The notes: generated from the sequence alone by a model not told the origin. A stretch of DNA of 64,000 bases from Sedimentibacter hydroxybenzoicus DSM 7310 (GCF_013403245.1 NZ_JACBNQ010000001.1:186001-250000), one strand, 5' to 3'. Shown: positions 50,691-60,343, counted from the stretch's first letter. A program made the numbers and translations.

Positions 50691-52235
50691 TTATCTTATA
50701 TAAAAAAATCTTTCTTCATTGATGCTCACATGCTTAATATTTTTATCAGTTTTGAAAACATTGTTTCCGTCTTCGTCAAAGACCATCATTTTATAAATTG
50801 AAGTACTGTCTTTATCAAAAATAATGCAAAGATATCCGTGATTGTTGATGATGCGTTTTACTTGTCCGCCGGGATTTAAGGAGTCGTTCTCTCCTAATTT
50901 AAACAGCTCAAGACCTTTTGATTCTTCTGTAGTATAATAAACTATGTTATTAAGAACCGTAAAGTCACTGACCTTAAAATCAGTCAGTCTTTCTGCAGCA
51001 CTTCCCTCAACATGGGTATTAGATTGATATAAATAGCCATCTATATCCATAAAATAAATAATGTCATAGTTATATATAAACTTCTTTGCTGATTCTTCAC
51101 ATAATCTGACAGTTTCACCTGTATTAATATTGACTTTATATATTCCACTTGTTGAATTTTTATTTTCAAACTCATATGCCATAATATATATGGTATCGCC
51201 TGTCAATACGAGGTATTCATTGGGACTTATGGCCCCTGAACTGTACTTGAAGGTTCCGTAATGATACTTAGGGTCGCCTATTGGTCGGTACGCCTCCTCA
51301 CCGCTGAGTTTTATCGCTAAATTGTTAGGGAAGGGAGGAGCCCATTGGTCAATCCGAACGGCAGCGTAGCCCATATCTATTTTGTGAGAATAGCCCTGAT
51401 CGAAAATTTCATTTGTACCGTCCTCGTTAATAATTATTTCATAATCAGTACCCATAGAAGCGCCGCCTTGATGATATGACAGCCTTACTTTTTCATCGAT
51501 TGTTGTAAGATTTGCCATTACATAAGTTTCACCGTCACCATAGGTCCATAACGGCAATTCATATACAGCTTTTCTTTGAGAAGGATTGCTGGTGGGTGAT
51601 TGATAAATAACTCCTTTTTCACCTTCATAATAGAAATAGTCTCCGGAAACGGTAAAAGCACTGTCGTAAAAGCTGTCTCTTTCGACCACAGGCAATTTTA
51701 CCTCTTTAATATTTACTTTTCGGGTGTAGGTATTGCTTATTTCAAGACCGTCACTTTTTGAAAAATTGTAATTCCATTCAAATTCGTCAACTGCAAATCT
51801 CCATGTTAAAGGGAAATAAGTGACGTTTCTGAACAATAACAGCGGATACTGCTCCTTGCTGTTGTCTATAACCTTGCCGTTGACCTCAACCTTAAAGCTT
51901 GGAATAGAAGCGGTATATTTTTCTTTGTTGACTGCAGAATATGTATCCATATAGGTGCCAATTTCACTACTTCTGTTAATTTTTAGACCACTGATATTAT
52001 CCCACTTCGTCTCAAGACCTAAAAATCTGCTGTCGTGATACGTCATGGGGAAATATGTAATGTTCTTGTAAACTATTAAAGGATATTCCTTGTTCTTGTT
52101 GTCAATTTCAATGCCATTTATTCTGACGTCAAATTCAGGCAGTGTTACATTTACAGATTCAGCGCCAAAAGCATTAATCGATAAAAGTACTGATAATATT
52201 AAAACTATAAATAATATTCTCACCTTGTTTTTCAT
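50691..52235 (-). CDS. Secreted protein with two copper amine oxidase N-like modules and a DUF5050-like region
   Basis: A 514-residue exported protein. The signal peptide is residues ~1-24 (ILFIVLILSVLLSINAFGAE). Two similar modules follow near 32-75 and 105-150: FDVRINGIEIDNKNKEYPLI with KNITYFPMTY, and FKVEVNGKVIDNSKEQYPLL with RNVTYFPLTW. They resemble the wall-binding-type domain called copper amine oxidase N in Firmicutes. The C-terminal half has short beta repeats (YKVNINTGETVRL, YFMDIDGYLYQS) like the DUF5050 propeller. ATG 52235 is preferred to GTG 52241 because of GGAGG at 8 bases. Probably extracellular or wall-attached; role unknown. Confidence 0.65.
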   Translation of the reverse strand: MKNKVRILFIVLILSVLLSINAFGAESVNVTLPEFDVRINGIEIDNKNKEYPLIVYKNITYFPMTYHDSRFLGLETKWDNISGLKINRSSEIGTYMDTYSAVNKEKYTASIPSFKVEVNGKVIDNSKEQYPLLLFRNVTYFPLTWRFAVDEFEWNYNFSKSDGLEISNTYTRKVNIKEVKLPVVERDSFYDSAFTVSGDYFYYEGEKGVIYQSPTSNPSQRKAVYELPLWTYGDGETYVMANLTTIDEKVRLSYHQGGASMGTDYEIIINEDGTNEIFDQGYSHKIDMGYAAVRIDQWAPPFPNNLAIKLSGEEAYRPIGDPKYHYGTFKYSSGAISPNEYLVLTGDTIYIMAYEFENKNSTSGIYKVNINTGETVRLCEESAKKFIYNYDIIYFMDIDGYLYQSNTHVEGSAAERLTDFKVSDFTVLNNIVYYTTEESKGLELFKLGENDSLNPGGQVKRIINNHGYLCIIFDKDSTSIYKMMVFDEDGNNVFKTDKNIKHVSINEERFFYIR

Positions 52236-52349
52236 ACTCACAACCTCCGTTTTTATATAAATAATTAGACGTTTTTATTGCATGGATTGTTTCAGTATTT
52301 TATATTTTTTGTTACATTTTATAATAGATTTGGTATTAGAGCAAGATTA

Positions 52350-52555
52350 GGCATATCGCTTCCCATGATTCCAAAAGGTATATCGAAGAAAAAACGAATT
52401 GCATGTATATAATTAAAGGGTTGAAAATACGGATATCTAAACGGAAGAAACCTGACAATACAGATTTTTTTAGAAGTGTATGTTTTGTTAATGATGTTGT
52501 TTAGACTACTGATGACGCTGCACAATCCGATATAATTGATCATTTAAGTAAATAA
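52350..52555 (+). pseudogene. Remnant of an mscS-like gene (C-terminal part)
   Basis: Three-frame reading gives pieces that match the cytoplasmic end of the MscS protein at 46499: ISKKKRIACI (GRRIKRAINI), PDNTDF..LEVYV (PTENGLPLEVYV), VND then TTDDAAQSDIIDHL (IND..TTYEAAQSDIFDHL). Frameshifts and stops separate them. The final piece ends at TAA 52553-52555. The remainder of 52236-52619 shows nothing else I can support. Confidence 0.7.
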
Positions 52556-52619
52556 AATTACTAAATTTTTTTACTGTTGAGATTCTGCAATAAACCTTTT
52601 CTCAACAGTTTTAATTGTC

Positions 52620-52952
52620 CTACTCTGATGTCAACGACATTTTATCTTTATTCCTATCGTTTGCATCCTTAATTTTCAAAAGCTCAATATATTTTTCAAG
52701 TTGTTTTTTACTTTCCTCACTAAGTGAGTTATAATCATTTAATAATTTCTCAGGATTTCGTATATTACTTTTACATAAAAGATAGTCAATTGACACATTA
52801 AAATAACCTGACAAAATATCTAATGTTTTTGTGTCAGGATCTCTTTTTCCCGTCTCATAAAAGCTTATTGATTGTTGGGATGTATTTAGAAGCTTTGCCA
52901 AATCATTTTGTGAAATATTTTTTTCTAATCTTAATTCTTTAATCCTGTTCAA
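52620..52952 (-). CDS. XRE-family helix-turn-helix regulator
   Basis: A 110-residue Cro/C1-type regulator with the DNA-binding domain at residues ~1-62 (KNISQNDLAKLLNTSQQSIS, then FNVSIDYLL) and a charged helical tail. It starts after AGGGGGTG at 7 bases. It is divergent from the S-layer gene region; ACAAC/GTTGT inverted repeats in the intervening 313 bases are its probable operators. Confidence 0.85.
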   Translation of the reverse strand: MNRIKELRLEKNISQNDLAKLLNTSQQSISFYETGKRDPDTKTLDILSGYFNVSIDYLLCKSNIRNPEKLLNDYNSLSEESKKQLEKYIELLKIKDANDRNKDKMSLTSE

Positions 52953-53023
52953 AAAAACACCCCCTTGTTACATTATAGTTAAATAGTATTATTTTTCATA
53001 ACAAAATAATGTTTTAACAACAA

Positions 53024-53072
53024 CTTGACATACAACTTATTGTAGTATAAAATTAATACAACCTAATGTTGT
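53024..53072 (+). promoter_or_regulatory. Promoter with ACAAC/GTTGT operators
   Basis: TTGACA at 53025-53030, 17 bases, TAAAAT. The spacer holds ACAACTTATTGT and the region just downstream holds the palindrome ACAAC, CTAAT, GTTGT. The placement suggests repression by the divergent XRE regulator. Confidence 0.55.
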
Positions 53073-53097
53073 AAATGAAGACGAATTATGGTTAAAA

Positions 53098-53193
53098 ATG
53101 AATAATGGTATTGAAAAAATCGCTCTTTCATTATTTGAAATAGAAGTAGAAAACAAATGTATGATAAATAACATTTGGGTATTGTTTAAATAA
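53098..53193 (+). CDS. Possible 31-residue ORF downstream of the XRE-controlled promoter
   Basis: MNNGIEKIALSLFEIEVENK, then CMINNIWVLFK. It is the first complete frame after the promoter at 53024, but no ribosome binding site is visible and no family is recognised. It could be a small regulated peptide or chance. Confidence 0.25.
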   Translation: MNNGIEKIALSLFEIEVENKCMINNIWVLFK

Positions 53194-53265
53194 TATCAAC
53201 TCCGATGTTATTATCAAATATAAAGGATTTATGTAAAGAGAATACAATACTATGGAGGTAAGACA

Positions 53266-56200
53266 ATGATAAGAAAATCATTATCGTTATTGTTAATATT
53301 CGCAATGATATTTTCAATAGCGATGCCTGTAAATGCTTTTGCGATAACTAAAGATTATGCAGGACATTGGGCGGAGGAAACAATTAATACATGGCTGAAT
53401 AAGGGATATGTATCAGGGTATCCTGACGGCTCGTTTAAGCCGGAAGGTTCAGTGACAAGGGCTGAATTTATAACGATGGTGAATAAGCTGTTCAGTTATA
53501 GCGAAATATCAGATATCAGCTTTACAGATGTAAACTTAGAAGATTGGTATTATAAAGAGGTTCAAAAATCAGTCAAAGCTGGATATATATCGGGATTGTC
53601 GGAAACAAAATTTGCTCCTGATGAAAAATTAACAAGAGAGCAGGCAGCTGTGATAATTTCAAAAATAATGGAGCTTCAAGGCAAAAGTGCCGGAGCTGAT
53701 ATATTTACCGATAAAAATGAGATATCAGGCTGGGCTCTTGAATATGTGGGGGCTTCAGCAAATGCCCAGATAATCAAGGGATATGATGCGGACAATACAT
53801 TCAGACCGCAAAATCCAATAAAGAGGGCAGAAGCTATATCAATGTTAGACCGAATTGTGGAAAGTACGGAATCAGCAGATTTAATAATTGATAAAGCAGG
53901 AACAGTTGTAGAAAATAAAACCTACAACAATATCCATATAACAAATAAGGTTGGAAATGGTGAAGTTACGCTTAAAAATGTAACCGTAACAGGTGAACTG
54001 CTTGTTGAAGGCGGAGGAGAAAACTCAATAATTATTGAAAATTCAACAATAAATGTATTGGTAACAAACAAGAAAGACGGGAAGGTAAGAATATTAGCAA
54101 CAGGTAGTACCGAGGTTTACTATACCTCTGTTTTATCAGGAGTGACATTAGAACAGGACGAATTGACAGGAAAAGGTTTTGAACAGGTGGTAGTAGATGA
54201 GGACGCAAATGAAAATCAGACAATAACCGTAAATGCTGATTTGGGTGAATTATCAATAAATGCTAAGGTTAAAATTAACATTAAATCAGGTGAAATAGAA
54301 GAAATAGTTATTGCTAAAGATGCTGAAGGTGCGTCAATAAACCTTGGGAACAGTGCAAAGGCTTTATTGATAACAGTGAATGCGAAGGTATCATTTACAG
54401 GAGTAGGAACGATAATAACTGCAGAAATAAATGCCAGTGAAGTTACATTCGAAAAGAAGCCTGAAAATACAGACGTAGCTCCCGGTGTAAAGGCACCTGA
54501 GATTAAGACTCCGTCATCCGGCGGCGGTGGTTCAAGTGGTCCAAGCGGTCCATCACAGCAAGTTCTAAATATAGAAATAACACTAAGTGACAGTTTAGTA
54601 CACGCAAATGAAACAGATTTTTATCCATATATTCAGACAATCAGCCTCAACAATCAGACAATATATAATGATAAAGAAGGAAGACAAGATCTCGATGAAA
54701 TTATATCTATGCTTAAGGAGCAGGGTATAACATTAAAATTCAAATCTGATGATACAAGTATTGTTTCAATAGATGAAACAACAGGAAAGATGACAGGTAA
54801 AGCTGTAGGAGAAACAATTATTACAGTTACAGCTTCAAAATCCGGATATAATAATAAAGCATTTGATTTTGATGTGGAAGTAATAATTCCGGTTAATGAG
54901 GTTGAGATTTCAGCAACAACAACTTCAACGGGAATAGGTGGAAAAGTGCAATTAGAAGCAGTTATTTCTCCGAAAGACGCCACATACAAGGATGTTGCTT
55001 GGGAATCAAGTGATGATAAGATAGCAGCTGTAGATGCTAAGGGCTTAGTAACTGGTGTATCAACAGGTTCAGCCATTATCACGGTTACTACAAAAGAAGG
55101 AAGAAAGACAGATTCAGTTGTAATTGAAGTAAAAGAATCTAAAGAACCAGAAACGCCGGATATACCAGTTAGTGGTATTACTATAAATGAGGCTGACCAG
55201 GAATTAGAAGTTGGAGAAAAGCTTCAATTAACAATCAAGATTGAACCTGAAGACGCTACAAATCAAGATGTAACCTGGGAATCAAGTGATGATACTATAG
55301 CAACAGTGAGTGCAAATGGATTAGTAACAGCAGTTACTGAAGGTGAAGCTACTATTACTGTAACTACAGAGGATGGTAATAAGATGTATAGTGTTGTTAT
55401 TGCTGTGGTAGTAGAAGAGCCGCAAGACCCAGAAGAACTAACAGCAACTATTGACGAAATTACTGGTGATAGCAATACATTAAGCGGAACATTCAATAAG
55501 CCAGTATTTGTTGATGGAGTAGCATTAGGCTCAGTAAATGTATCTAACGATACAGGAAAAATAGCATTTATAGATAAGCTATTTAATGCACCAACTGATT
55601 TATCAACTTACATGGATGCTGACAAGGTAGAAATAGTCTTAACCGATACCAGTGTAAGTGTAACAATTAAAGATGGTGCAATAAGCGAAGAATTATTTAA
55701 AACTCTTGACGGAGATGGCAACGGTATTTGGAGAATGGATATAGAACTAAACAAAGACAATTTTATAGATGCTGATAATCAAACAGTGGTAGAAGTACCA
55801 GAAGCTTTCAAGATTAAGTTCTTTGTACCATCTGCTAATGGTATAGCTGATTATTCAGTTCCAGTAAAAGCAGTATTCCAAACCCAAGACCAAAGAGATG
55901 CTGAAGGAGATGGCGTAGTAGCTCCAGAAGCACTAACAGTAGCTATTGATGAAGTTACTGGAAGTAGCAACACACTAAAAGGCATATTTAATAAATCAGT
56001 ATTTGTTGATGGAGTGGCATTAGATTTAATAAATGTTGAGACATCAGAAGATAAAATAGCATTCTTAGACCAGCTATTCAATGCACCAGTTGATTTAACT
56101 GAGGTTGTGAATGCAGATAACATAACAATCAATCTTACAGATAGAAGTGTAGAAGTAATTGTTAACGACGATGTGATTAAACGAGACTTGTTTAAGGCTT

Positions 56201-57060
56201 TAGACACTTCTACAACTGGTGGAACTGATATCTGGTCAGGCAATGACGATGGCATCTATAGAATGGATATAGAACTTGAAGAGGGTAACTTTAAAGATAT
56301 TCATGGTAATTATATTGAGGCAATAGAAGGAGAAGAACAATTTAAACTAAAATTCTCTTCATTATCGTCTGGTATGGTCAATTATGATGCACCAATAAAG
56401 GCAGTATTCCAAACTCAAGCGCAAAGAGATGCAGAAGTTGCGGTGGACACAGGTATTTCAATTTCTGTAGATAGAGAAAAAGCTACTGCAGAAAAAGCAA
56501 CAATTGAATTTTCATCGACAAGAACATTTGGAACATCAGAAACTAAGTATACAAGTGATATGTATACTAAAAATGGAACCTATATGCTTTTAAGACTTTA
56601 CAAAGTTGATGGAGAAAGTGAAGAGGCAGTATTTTTCAATACAGTATATGACGGTCTTACAATAAGCAGTGGATTAGGCGCTGGCTTGAAGTTTGGAGAT
56701 CATGGAACTGGCACGGGGAGATTAGGCGCTGATTTTGGACTTGGTACACATAGCGGGACAAAATTGTTCAGTGATGCAAGCATAAAGAATTCAACTGTTA
56801 AAGGGGCTCTTATCTATGATGTGAAAACTTCTGATGATGATGTATTCGGTTTATGGCTACCTGCAGGGTCGATTAATCTTACAGTAGAAGCTAACTTGAA
56901 AACAACTGAAAAAGTAGCAGGAAACTATAAGATGGTATTAGAAGCATATGAATCAGCATATAAATTGAATGAAGAAGGAAATCAATGGGTAAAATATTCT
57001 GATACAGAAGAGTTGCCATTACTTGAAAGTGTGGATATCATTACATTCACTGTAGAATAG
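53266..57060 (+). CDS. S-layer homology protein with BIG2-type Ig domains
   Basis: A 1264-residue surface protein. Signal peptide ~1-27 (MIFSIAMPVNAFA). Three SLH domains at ~28-78 (DYAGHWAEETINTWLNKGYV), ~85-138 and ~145-195 should bind wall polysaccharide. A beta-rich region and a Gly/Ser/Pro linker (SSGGGGSSGPSGPS, ~420) follow. BIG2-like domains then lie at ~440-545, 548-625 and 630-715 (WESSDDKIAAVDAKGLVTGV). Two long repeats of ~160 residues follow, at ~725-890 and 895-1065, each with FVDGVAL and IYRMDIEL and ending KAVFQTQ-QRDAE, then a unique C-terminal domain. ATG 53266 follows GGAGG. Probably an S-layer or adhesive surface protein. Confidence 0.88.
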   Translation: MIRKSLSLLLIFAMIFSIAMPVNAFAITKDYAGHWAEETINTWLNKGYVSGYPDGSFKPEGSVTRAEFITMVNKLFSYSEISDISFTDVNLEDWYYKEVQKSVKAGYISGLSETKFAPDEKLTREQAAVIISKIMELQGKSAGADIFTDKNEISGWALEYVGASANAQIIKGYDADNTFRPQNPIKRAEAISMLDRIVESTESADLIIDKAGTVVENKTYNNIHITNKVGNGEVTLKNVTVTGELLVEGGGENSIIIENSTINVLVTNKKDGKVRILATGSTEVYYTSVLSGVTLEQDELTGKGFEQVVVDEDANENQTITVNADLGELSINAKVKINIKSGEIEEIVIAKDAEGASINLGNSAKALLITVNAKVSFTGVGTIITAEINASEVTFEKKPENTDVAPGVKAPEIKTPSSGGGGSSGPSGPSQQVLNIEITLSDSLVHANETDFYPYIQTISLNNQTIYNDKEGRQDLDEIISMLKEQGITLKFKSDDTSIVSIDETTGKMTGKAVGETIITVTASKSGYNNKAFDFDVEVIIPVNEVEISATTTSTGIGGKVQLEAVISPKDATYKDVAWESSDDKIAAVDAKGLVTGVSTGSAIITVTTKEGRKTDSVVIEVKESKEPETPDIPVSGITINEADQELEVGEKLQLTIKIEPEDATNQDVTWESSDDTIATVSANGLVTAVTEGEATITVTTEDGNKMYSVVIAVVVEEPQDPEELTATIDEITGDSNTLSGTFNKPVFVDGVALGSVNVSNDTGKIAFIDKLFNAPTDLSTYMDADKVEIVLTDTSVSVTIKDGAISEELFKTLDGDGNGIWRMDIELNKDNFIDADNQTVVEVPEAFKIKFFVPSANGIADYSVPVKAVFQTQDQRDAEGDGVVAPEALTVAIDEVTGSSNTLKGIFNKSVFVDGVALDLINVETSEDKIAFLDQLFNAPVDLTEVVNADNITINLTDRSVEVIVNDDVIKRDLFKALDTSTTGGTDIWSGNDDGIYRMDIELEEGNFKDIHGNYIEAIEGEEQFKLKFSSLSSGMVNYDAPIKAVFQTQAQRDAEVAVDTGISISVDREKATAEKATIEFSSTRTFGTSETKYTSDMYTKNGTYMLLRLYKVDGESEEAVFFNTVYDGLTISSGLGAGLKFGDHGTGTGRLGADFGLGTHSGTKLFSDASIKNSTVKGALIYDVKTSDDDVFGLWLPAGSINLTVEANLKTTEKVAGNYKMVLEAYESAYKLNEEGNQWVKYSDTEELPLLESVDIITFTVE

Positions 57061-57146
57061 TAAGTTGTAGTAGAGGTAATTTAATAATACGAGTATGCGC
57101 CAGACCTTTAATTTATTAATAGACATCCTATTATGAGCATTAAAAC

Positions 57147-57197
57147 AAAGTCCTCGTGGGAAGTCAAGTAATAAAGCTTTCTCGCGAGGACTTTTCT
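57147..57197 (+). terminator. Terminator of the S-layer gene
   Basis: AAAGTCCTCG, 28-base loop, CGAGGACTTT, then TCTTT. A ten-pair GC-rich stem 90 bases after the stop. Confidence 0.8.
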
Positions 57198-57221
57198 TTA
57201 TAGCCGGCAAAAACTTATTAA

Positions 57222-57367
57222 GAGAAGGTGTGACAAAAAATAGAATCGAGACAGCTATGGAAATGCTCAAAAGAGGCTTAGACATAGAGTTAGTCAGCGA
57301 GGTAACAAAACTTTCAAAAGAAGAAATAAAAAAACTGCTTGATAGAATCAACGGTCAAAACAAGTAA
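57222..57367 (+). pseudogene. Second Rpn-type gene remnant (C-terminal tail)
   Basis: GAGAAGGTGTGACAAAAAAT then codons for RIETAMEMLKRGLDIELVSE-like sequence and VTKLSKEEIKKLLDRINGQN, ending at TAA. The last ~130 bases differ from 48105-48238 at only a few positions. No start, so it cannot be expressed as a protein. The rest of 57061-57562 holds only terminators. Confidence 0.85.
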
Positions 57368-57374
57368 AACATGA

Positions 57375-57413
57375 GCCGGTTTTGGAGAATAGATCTAAAA
57401 CCGGCGCTTTTTC
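57375..57413 (+). terminator. Rho-independent terminator
   Basis: GCCGGTTTT, 13-base loop, AAAACCGGC, then GCTTTTTCT. A nine-pair stem just after the Rpn remnant. Confidence 0.8.
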
Positions 57414-57562
57414 TCTCAGGTCGCCTTTTATATCAAATGCATCTGCAGCAATTATATCATCCATTATATCTTTAATTTAAACATGTTGATTTGGAGTGTT
57501 TTCTCTGTTAATATATATTAAATAAAGATGCTATCAATTTTTACTGATCGAAAGGTGACGAA

Positions 57563-58477
57563 ATGCTAAATTTTTTAAGGCAAGAAGGAATCAGCGAGAA
57601 GCTGATTAAGGAAATTGAAGATTTCAGAAAACAATACGAGGTTAATCCGGGTTACGATTACAGGATTCCAAAACCAAAATATAATTACTACGGAAAAGAA
57701 ATATGGGAGCAGGCAATAACTGCTATACTTTGCGGAGAAAATTTGCTGCTTGTAGGTTCTAAGGCAACCGGAAAAAATGTCCTTGCAGAAAATCTTGCCT
57801 GTGTTTTCGGCAGACCAAGCTGGGATATATCATTTCATATAAATACCGATTCAACCTCCTTAATAGGTACGGATACCTTTGAAAACGGACAGGTTGTATT
57901 CAGAAACGGTCCGATTTATGAATGTGCTAAATACGGTGGATTTGGTATATTGGATGAAATAAATATGGCTAAAAATGATTCGGTGGCAGTGCTTCATGCA
58001 ACACTTGATTACAGAAGAATTATTGATGTGCCGGGATATGATAAAATCAGATTAAATGATGCGGTAAGATTTATTGCAACAATGAATTACGGCTATGCCG
58101 GCACCAGAGAATTGAATGAGGCTCTGACATCAAGGTTTATGGTTATTGCCATGCCAAATGTTACATCTGAAAATTTAATGAAAATTTTGACTAAGGAATT
58201 TCCTGGACTTAATGAAAAATATCTTGAACAGTTCACGGAATTTTTCCAGGAGCTGAAGCTGAAAAGCGATAATTCGGAAATATCAACTAAATCAGTTGAT
58301 TTAAGGGGACTGTTGTCTTCCATACATTTGATGGAAAAGGGACTTGAGCCCGTCAGAGCTTTACAGATGGGTATAGTAAACAAATCCTTTGATGAATTTG
58401 AGCGCAAATTAGTTGAGGATGTTATAAAGCTGAGAATACCTGATAATATAGACAGAGGAGAAATTTTTACTTACTAA
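57563..58477 (+). CDS. MoxR-type AAA ATPase
   Basis: A 304-residue AAA+ ATPase. Walker A is GSKATGKNVLAENL near residue 65, Walker B GGFGILDEINMAK near 132 and sensor 1 FIATMNYGYAGTREL near 170. Relatives such as MoxR, CbbQ and NorQ pair with VWA-domain proteins and act as chaperones that insert cofactors or remodel metalloenzymes. The gene overlaps the VWA gene by one base, so the pair is clear. ATG 57563 follows GAAAGGTGACGA. The client protein is not evident in the window. Confidence 0.85.
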   Translation: MLNFLRQEGISEKLIKEIEDFRKQYEVNPGYDYRIPKPKYNYYGKEIWEQAITAILCGENLLLVGSKATGKNVLAENLACVFGRPSWDISFHINTDSTSLIGTDTFENGQVVFRNGPIYECAKYGGFGILDEINMAKNDSVAVLHATLDYRRIIDVPGYDKIRLNDAVRFIATMNYGYAGTRELNEALTSRFMVIAMPNVTSENLMKILTKEFPGLNEKYLEQFTEFFQELKLKSDNSEISTKSVDLRGLLSSIHLMEKGLEPVRALQMGIVNKSFDEFERKLVEDVIKLRIPDNIDRGEIFTY

Positions 58478-60225
58478 TGGCACATCAAATCAATGAGAAA
58501 AAGAGAGCCCATAATATAATTTGGAATGCTTCCGAGGATTATTCCTTTGAACCGGACTACAAGGTATTTAACGAAGAAGGTAAAGCTGATATATATTCAA
58601 ATTATATTATTGGAGCAGTAAGAAAATATTATGATTATTATAAGCTCCGGGAATTCTTTAAACACTTGAGAATTGATTCAGATTATGAATTTTATGAGGA
58701 GCTTTTTTGGCTTGGATTAGAAAATTCTACATTTGAAAAAGGGAAAATTGAACGACCGGCTTTATTAAATTTGAGAGAAAACTATGCGAGAAAAGTCTTG
58801 TTGAGGGAAGTACCGGATATTACAGATGCGATTTTAAAAGAAATTAAAAAAGCGCATTACCAAAAAGTTATTGGAGAGATACCAAAAACAGAGGACAGGC
58901 TTTTAAGGATACTGGGTGAGCTTGAATTTGATGCATATATGGATACTGACGAAATTATATCCAAGATGAAGGAAATATTAGAAAATTATTTTAGATTCAA
59001 TTACGGTCAATATGAAAAATCATTTAAAAAACATGTGGAAAGTAAAGATGAAGCTAAGAATATACTTAACCATTACGAAAAGATGACAGAAAAATCAGAC
59101 GACGGCAACCCATTAATGAAAGATATGGAGATCGAATCGGCTGAAACGACTAGATACGTCTATTTCGAGCAGGATGAAGACAAAAAGGATATTAAAATAA
59201 AGTTATATAATCTGAACAACAGAAAGGTCGATACGGACAGAAGATATATAGAAAAATATTATGGGAGTTCAGCCTTACCCGAGCACAAAACCATTGCCTT
59301 TGAAAAAGCCTTATGTACAGGTAATCATAAAAATAATCACCTTCACTTTACACGCGGAGAGTATGATTCTGCGATAGTTGATGCAGATACCGAATATATA
59401 AAAAGAGTTGCTTTGGAGAAAAGAGAAGCAAATATTACCTTTTATCACGATAATTATGCAAGAAATCTGCAAAGTATAATAAAATTAACAAATAAAATCA
59501 GAAATACGATGATGATGAATTTTGAGCAATCTGTTTTAAAATCGAAGGAAGGCAAACTGGTTCCAAATAAAATCTGGAGAAATATTTATGTAAATGACAA
59601 CAATATTTTTTCCAGAGAGCTGAAAAATGACTTAGGAAATATATCTGTGGATATTCTGCTTGACGCATCTGCTTCTCAAGGTGAGAGACAGGAGATAATT
59701 GCATCACAGGGATTTATTATTGCTGAAAGCTTAACCCGCTGTCAAATACCGGTGAAGGTGTATTCCTTCAGCAGCTTAAGAACCTATACGGTTATAAATT
59801 TACTTCGTGATTATGAAGAAAATGACAGGAATGATAAAATATTTAATTACAGAACCTCCGGGTGTAATCGTGACGGATTAGCTGTAAGGACGGCTCTTCA
59901 TATGATGGAAAACAATCAAAGTGAACATAAAATACTCATAGTTCTTTCGGACTGCAAGCCAAATGACATTGAAGCTAATCCGGGAACAGGAATAATCCCG
60001 TCCCATATTGAATATTCAGGTGTTAAGGGTGTAAGCGATACCGCAATGGAGGTTAAAAAGGGCATATTCAAAGGAAATACTGTTCTTTGTGTTTTCACCG
60101 GTGATGATGATGATTTGCTTTCCGCAAAAAAAATTTACGGTCATAATTTTGTCAGAATTAACTCGTTAAACAGATTTGCGGATATGGTGGGATTGCTGTT
60201 GCAAAATCAGCTTAAGAATTTATAA
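58477..60225 (+). CDS. VWA-domain protein, partner of the MoxR-type ATPase
   Basis: A 582-residue protein. The C-terminal von Willebrand factor A domain (~390-580) has the metal-ion-dependent adhesion site DASAS in ISVDILLDASASQGERQ near 393, the Thr/Ser region RTSGCNRDGLAVRTAL near 460 and VLSDCKPND near 490. The N-terminal ~380 residues are charged and helical without a recognised fold, as in NorD/CbbO-type partners. It starts at ATG 58477 inside the preceding stop (TAATG). It probably forms an ATPase/VWA remodelling complex. Confidence 0.85.
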   Translation: MAHQINEKKRAHNIIWNASEDYSFEPDYKVFNEEGKADIYSNYIIGAVRKYYDYYKLREFFKHLRIDSDYEFYEELFWLGLENSTFEKGKIERPALLNLRENYARKVLLREVPDITDAILKEIKKAHYQKVIGEIPKTEDRLLRILGELEFDAYMDTDEIISKMKEILENYFRFNYGQYEKSFKKHVESKDEAKNILNHYEKMTEKSDDGNPLMKDMEIESAETTRYVYFEQDEDKKDIKIKLYNLNNRKVDTDRRYIEKYYGSSALPEHKTIAFEKALCTGNHKNNHLHFTRGEYDSAIVDADTEYIKRVALEKREANITFYHDNYARNLQSIIKLTNKIRNTMMMNFEQSVLKSKEGKLVPNKIWRNIYVNDNNIFSRELKNDLGNISVDILLDASASQGERQEIIASQGFIIAESLTRCQIPVKVYSFSSLRTYTVINLLRDYEENDRNDKIFNYRTSGCNRDGLAVRTALHMMENNQSEHKILIVLSDCKPNDIEANPGTGIIPSHIEYSGVKGVSDTAMEVKKGIFKGNTVLCVFTGDDDDLLSAKKIYGHNFVRINSLNRFADMVGLLLQNQLKNL

Positions 60226-60343
60226 TATAAATATTTCACCAGAACATTGTAAATACTTTATCGAATTATTGATTGACAAATATATTTAGTCAAGATAAAC
60301 TAATCAATGTGTTTTATTAAATATTTTTGAAAGGTGTGATTAA

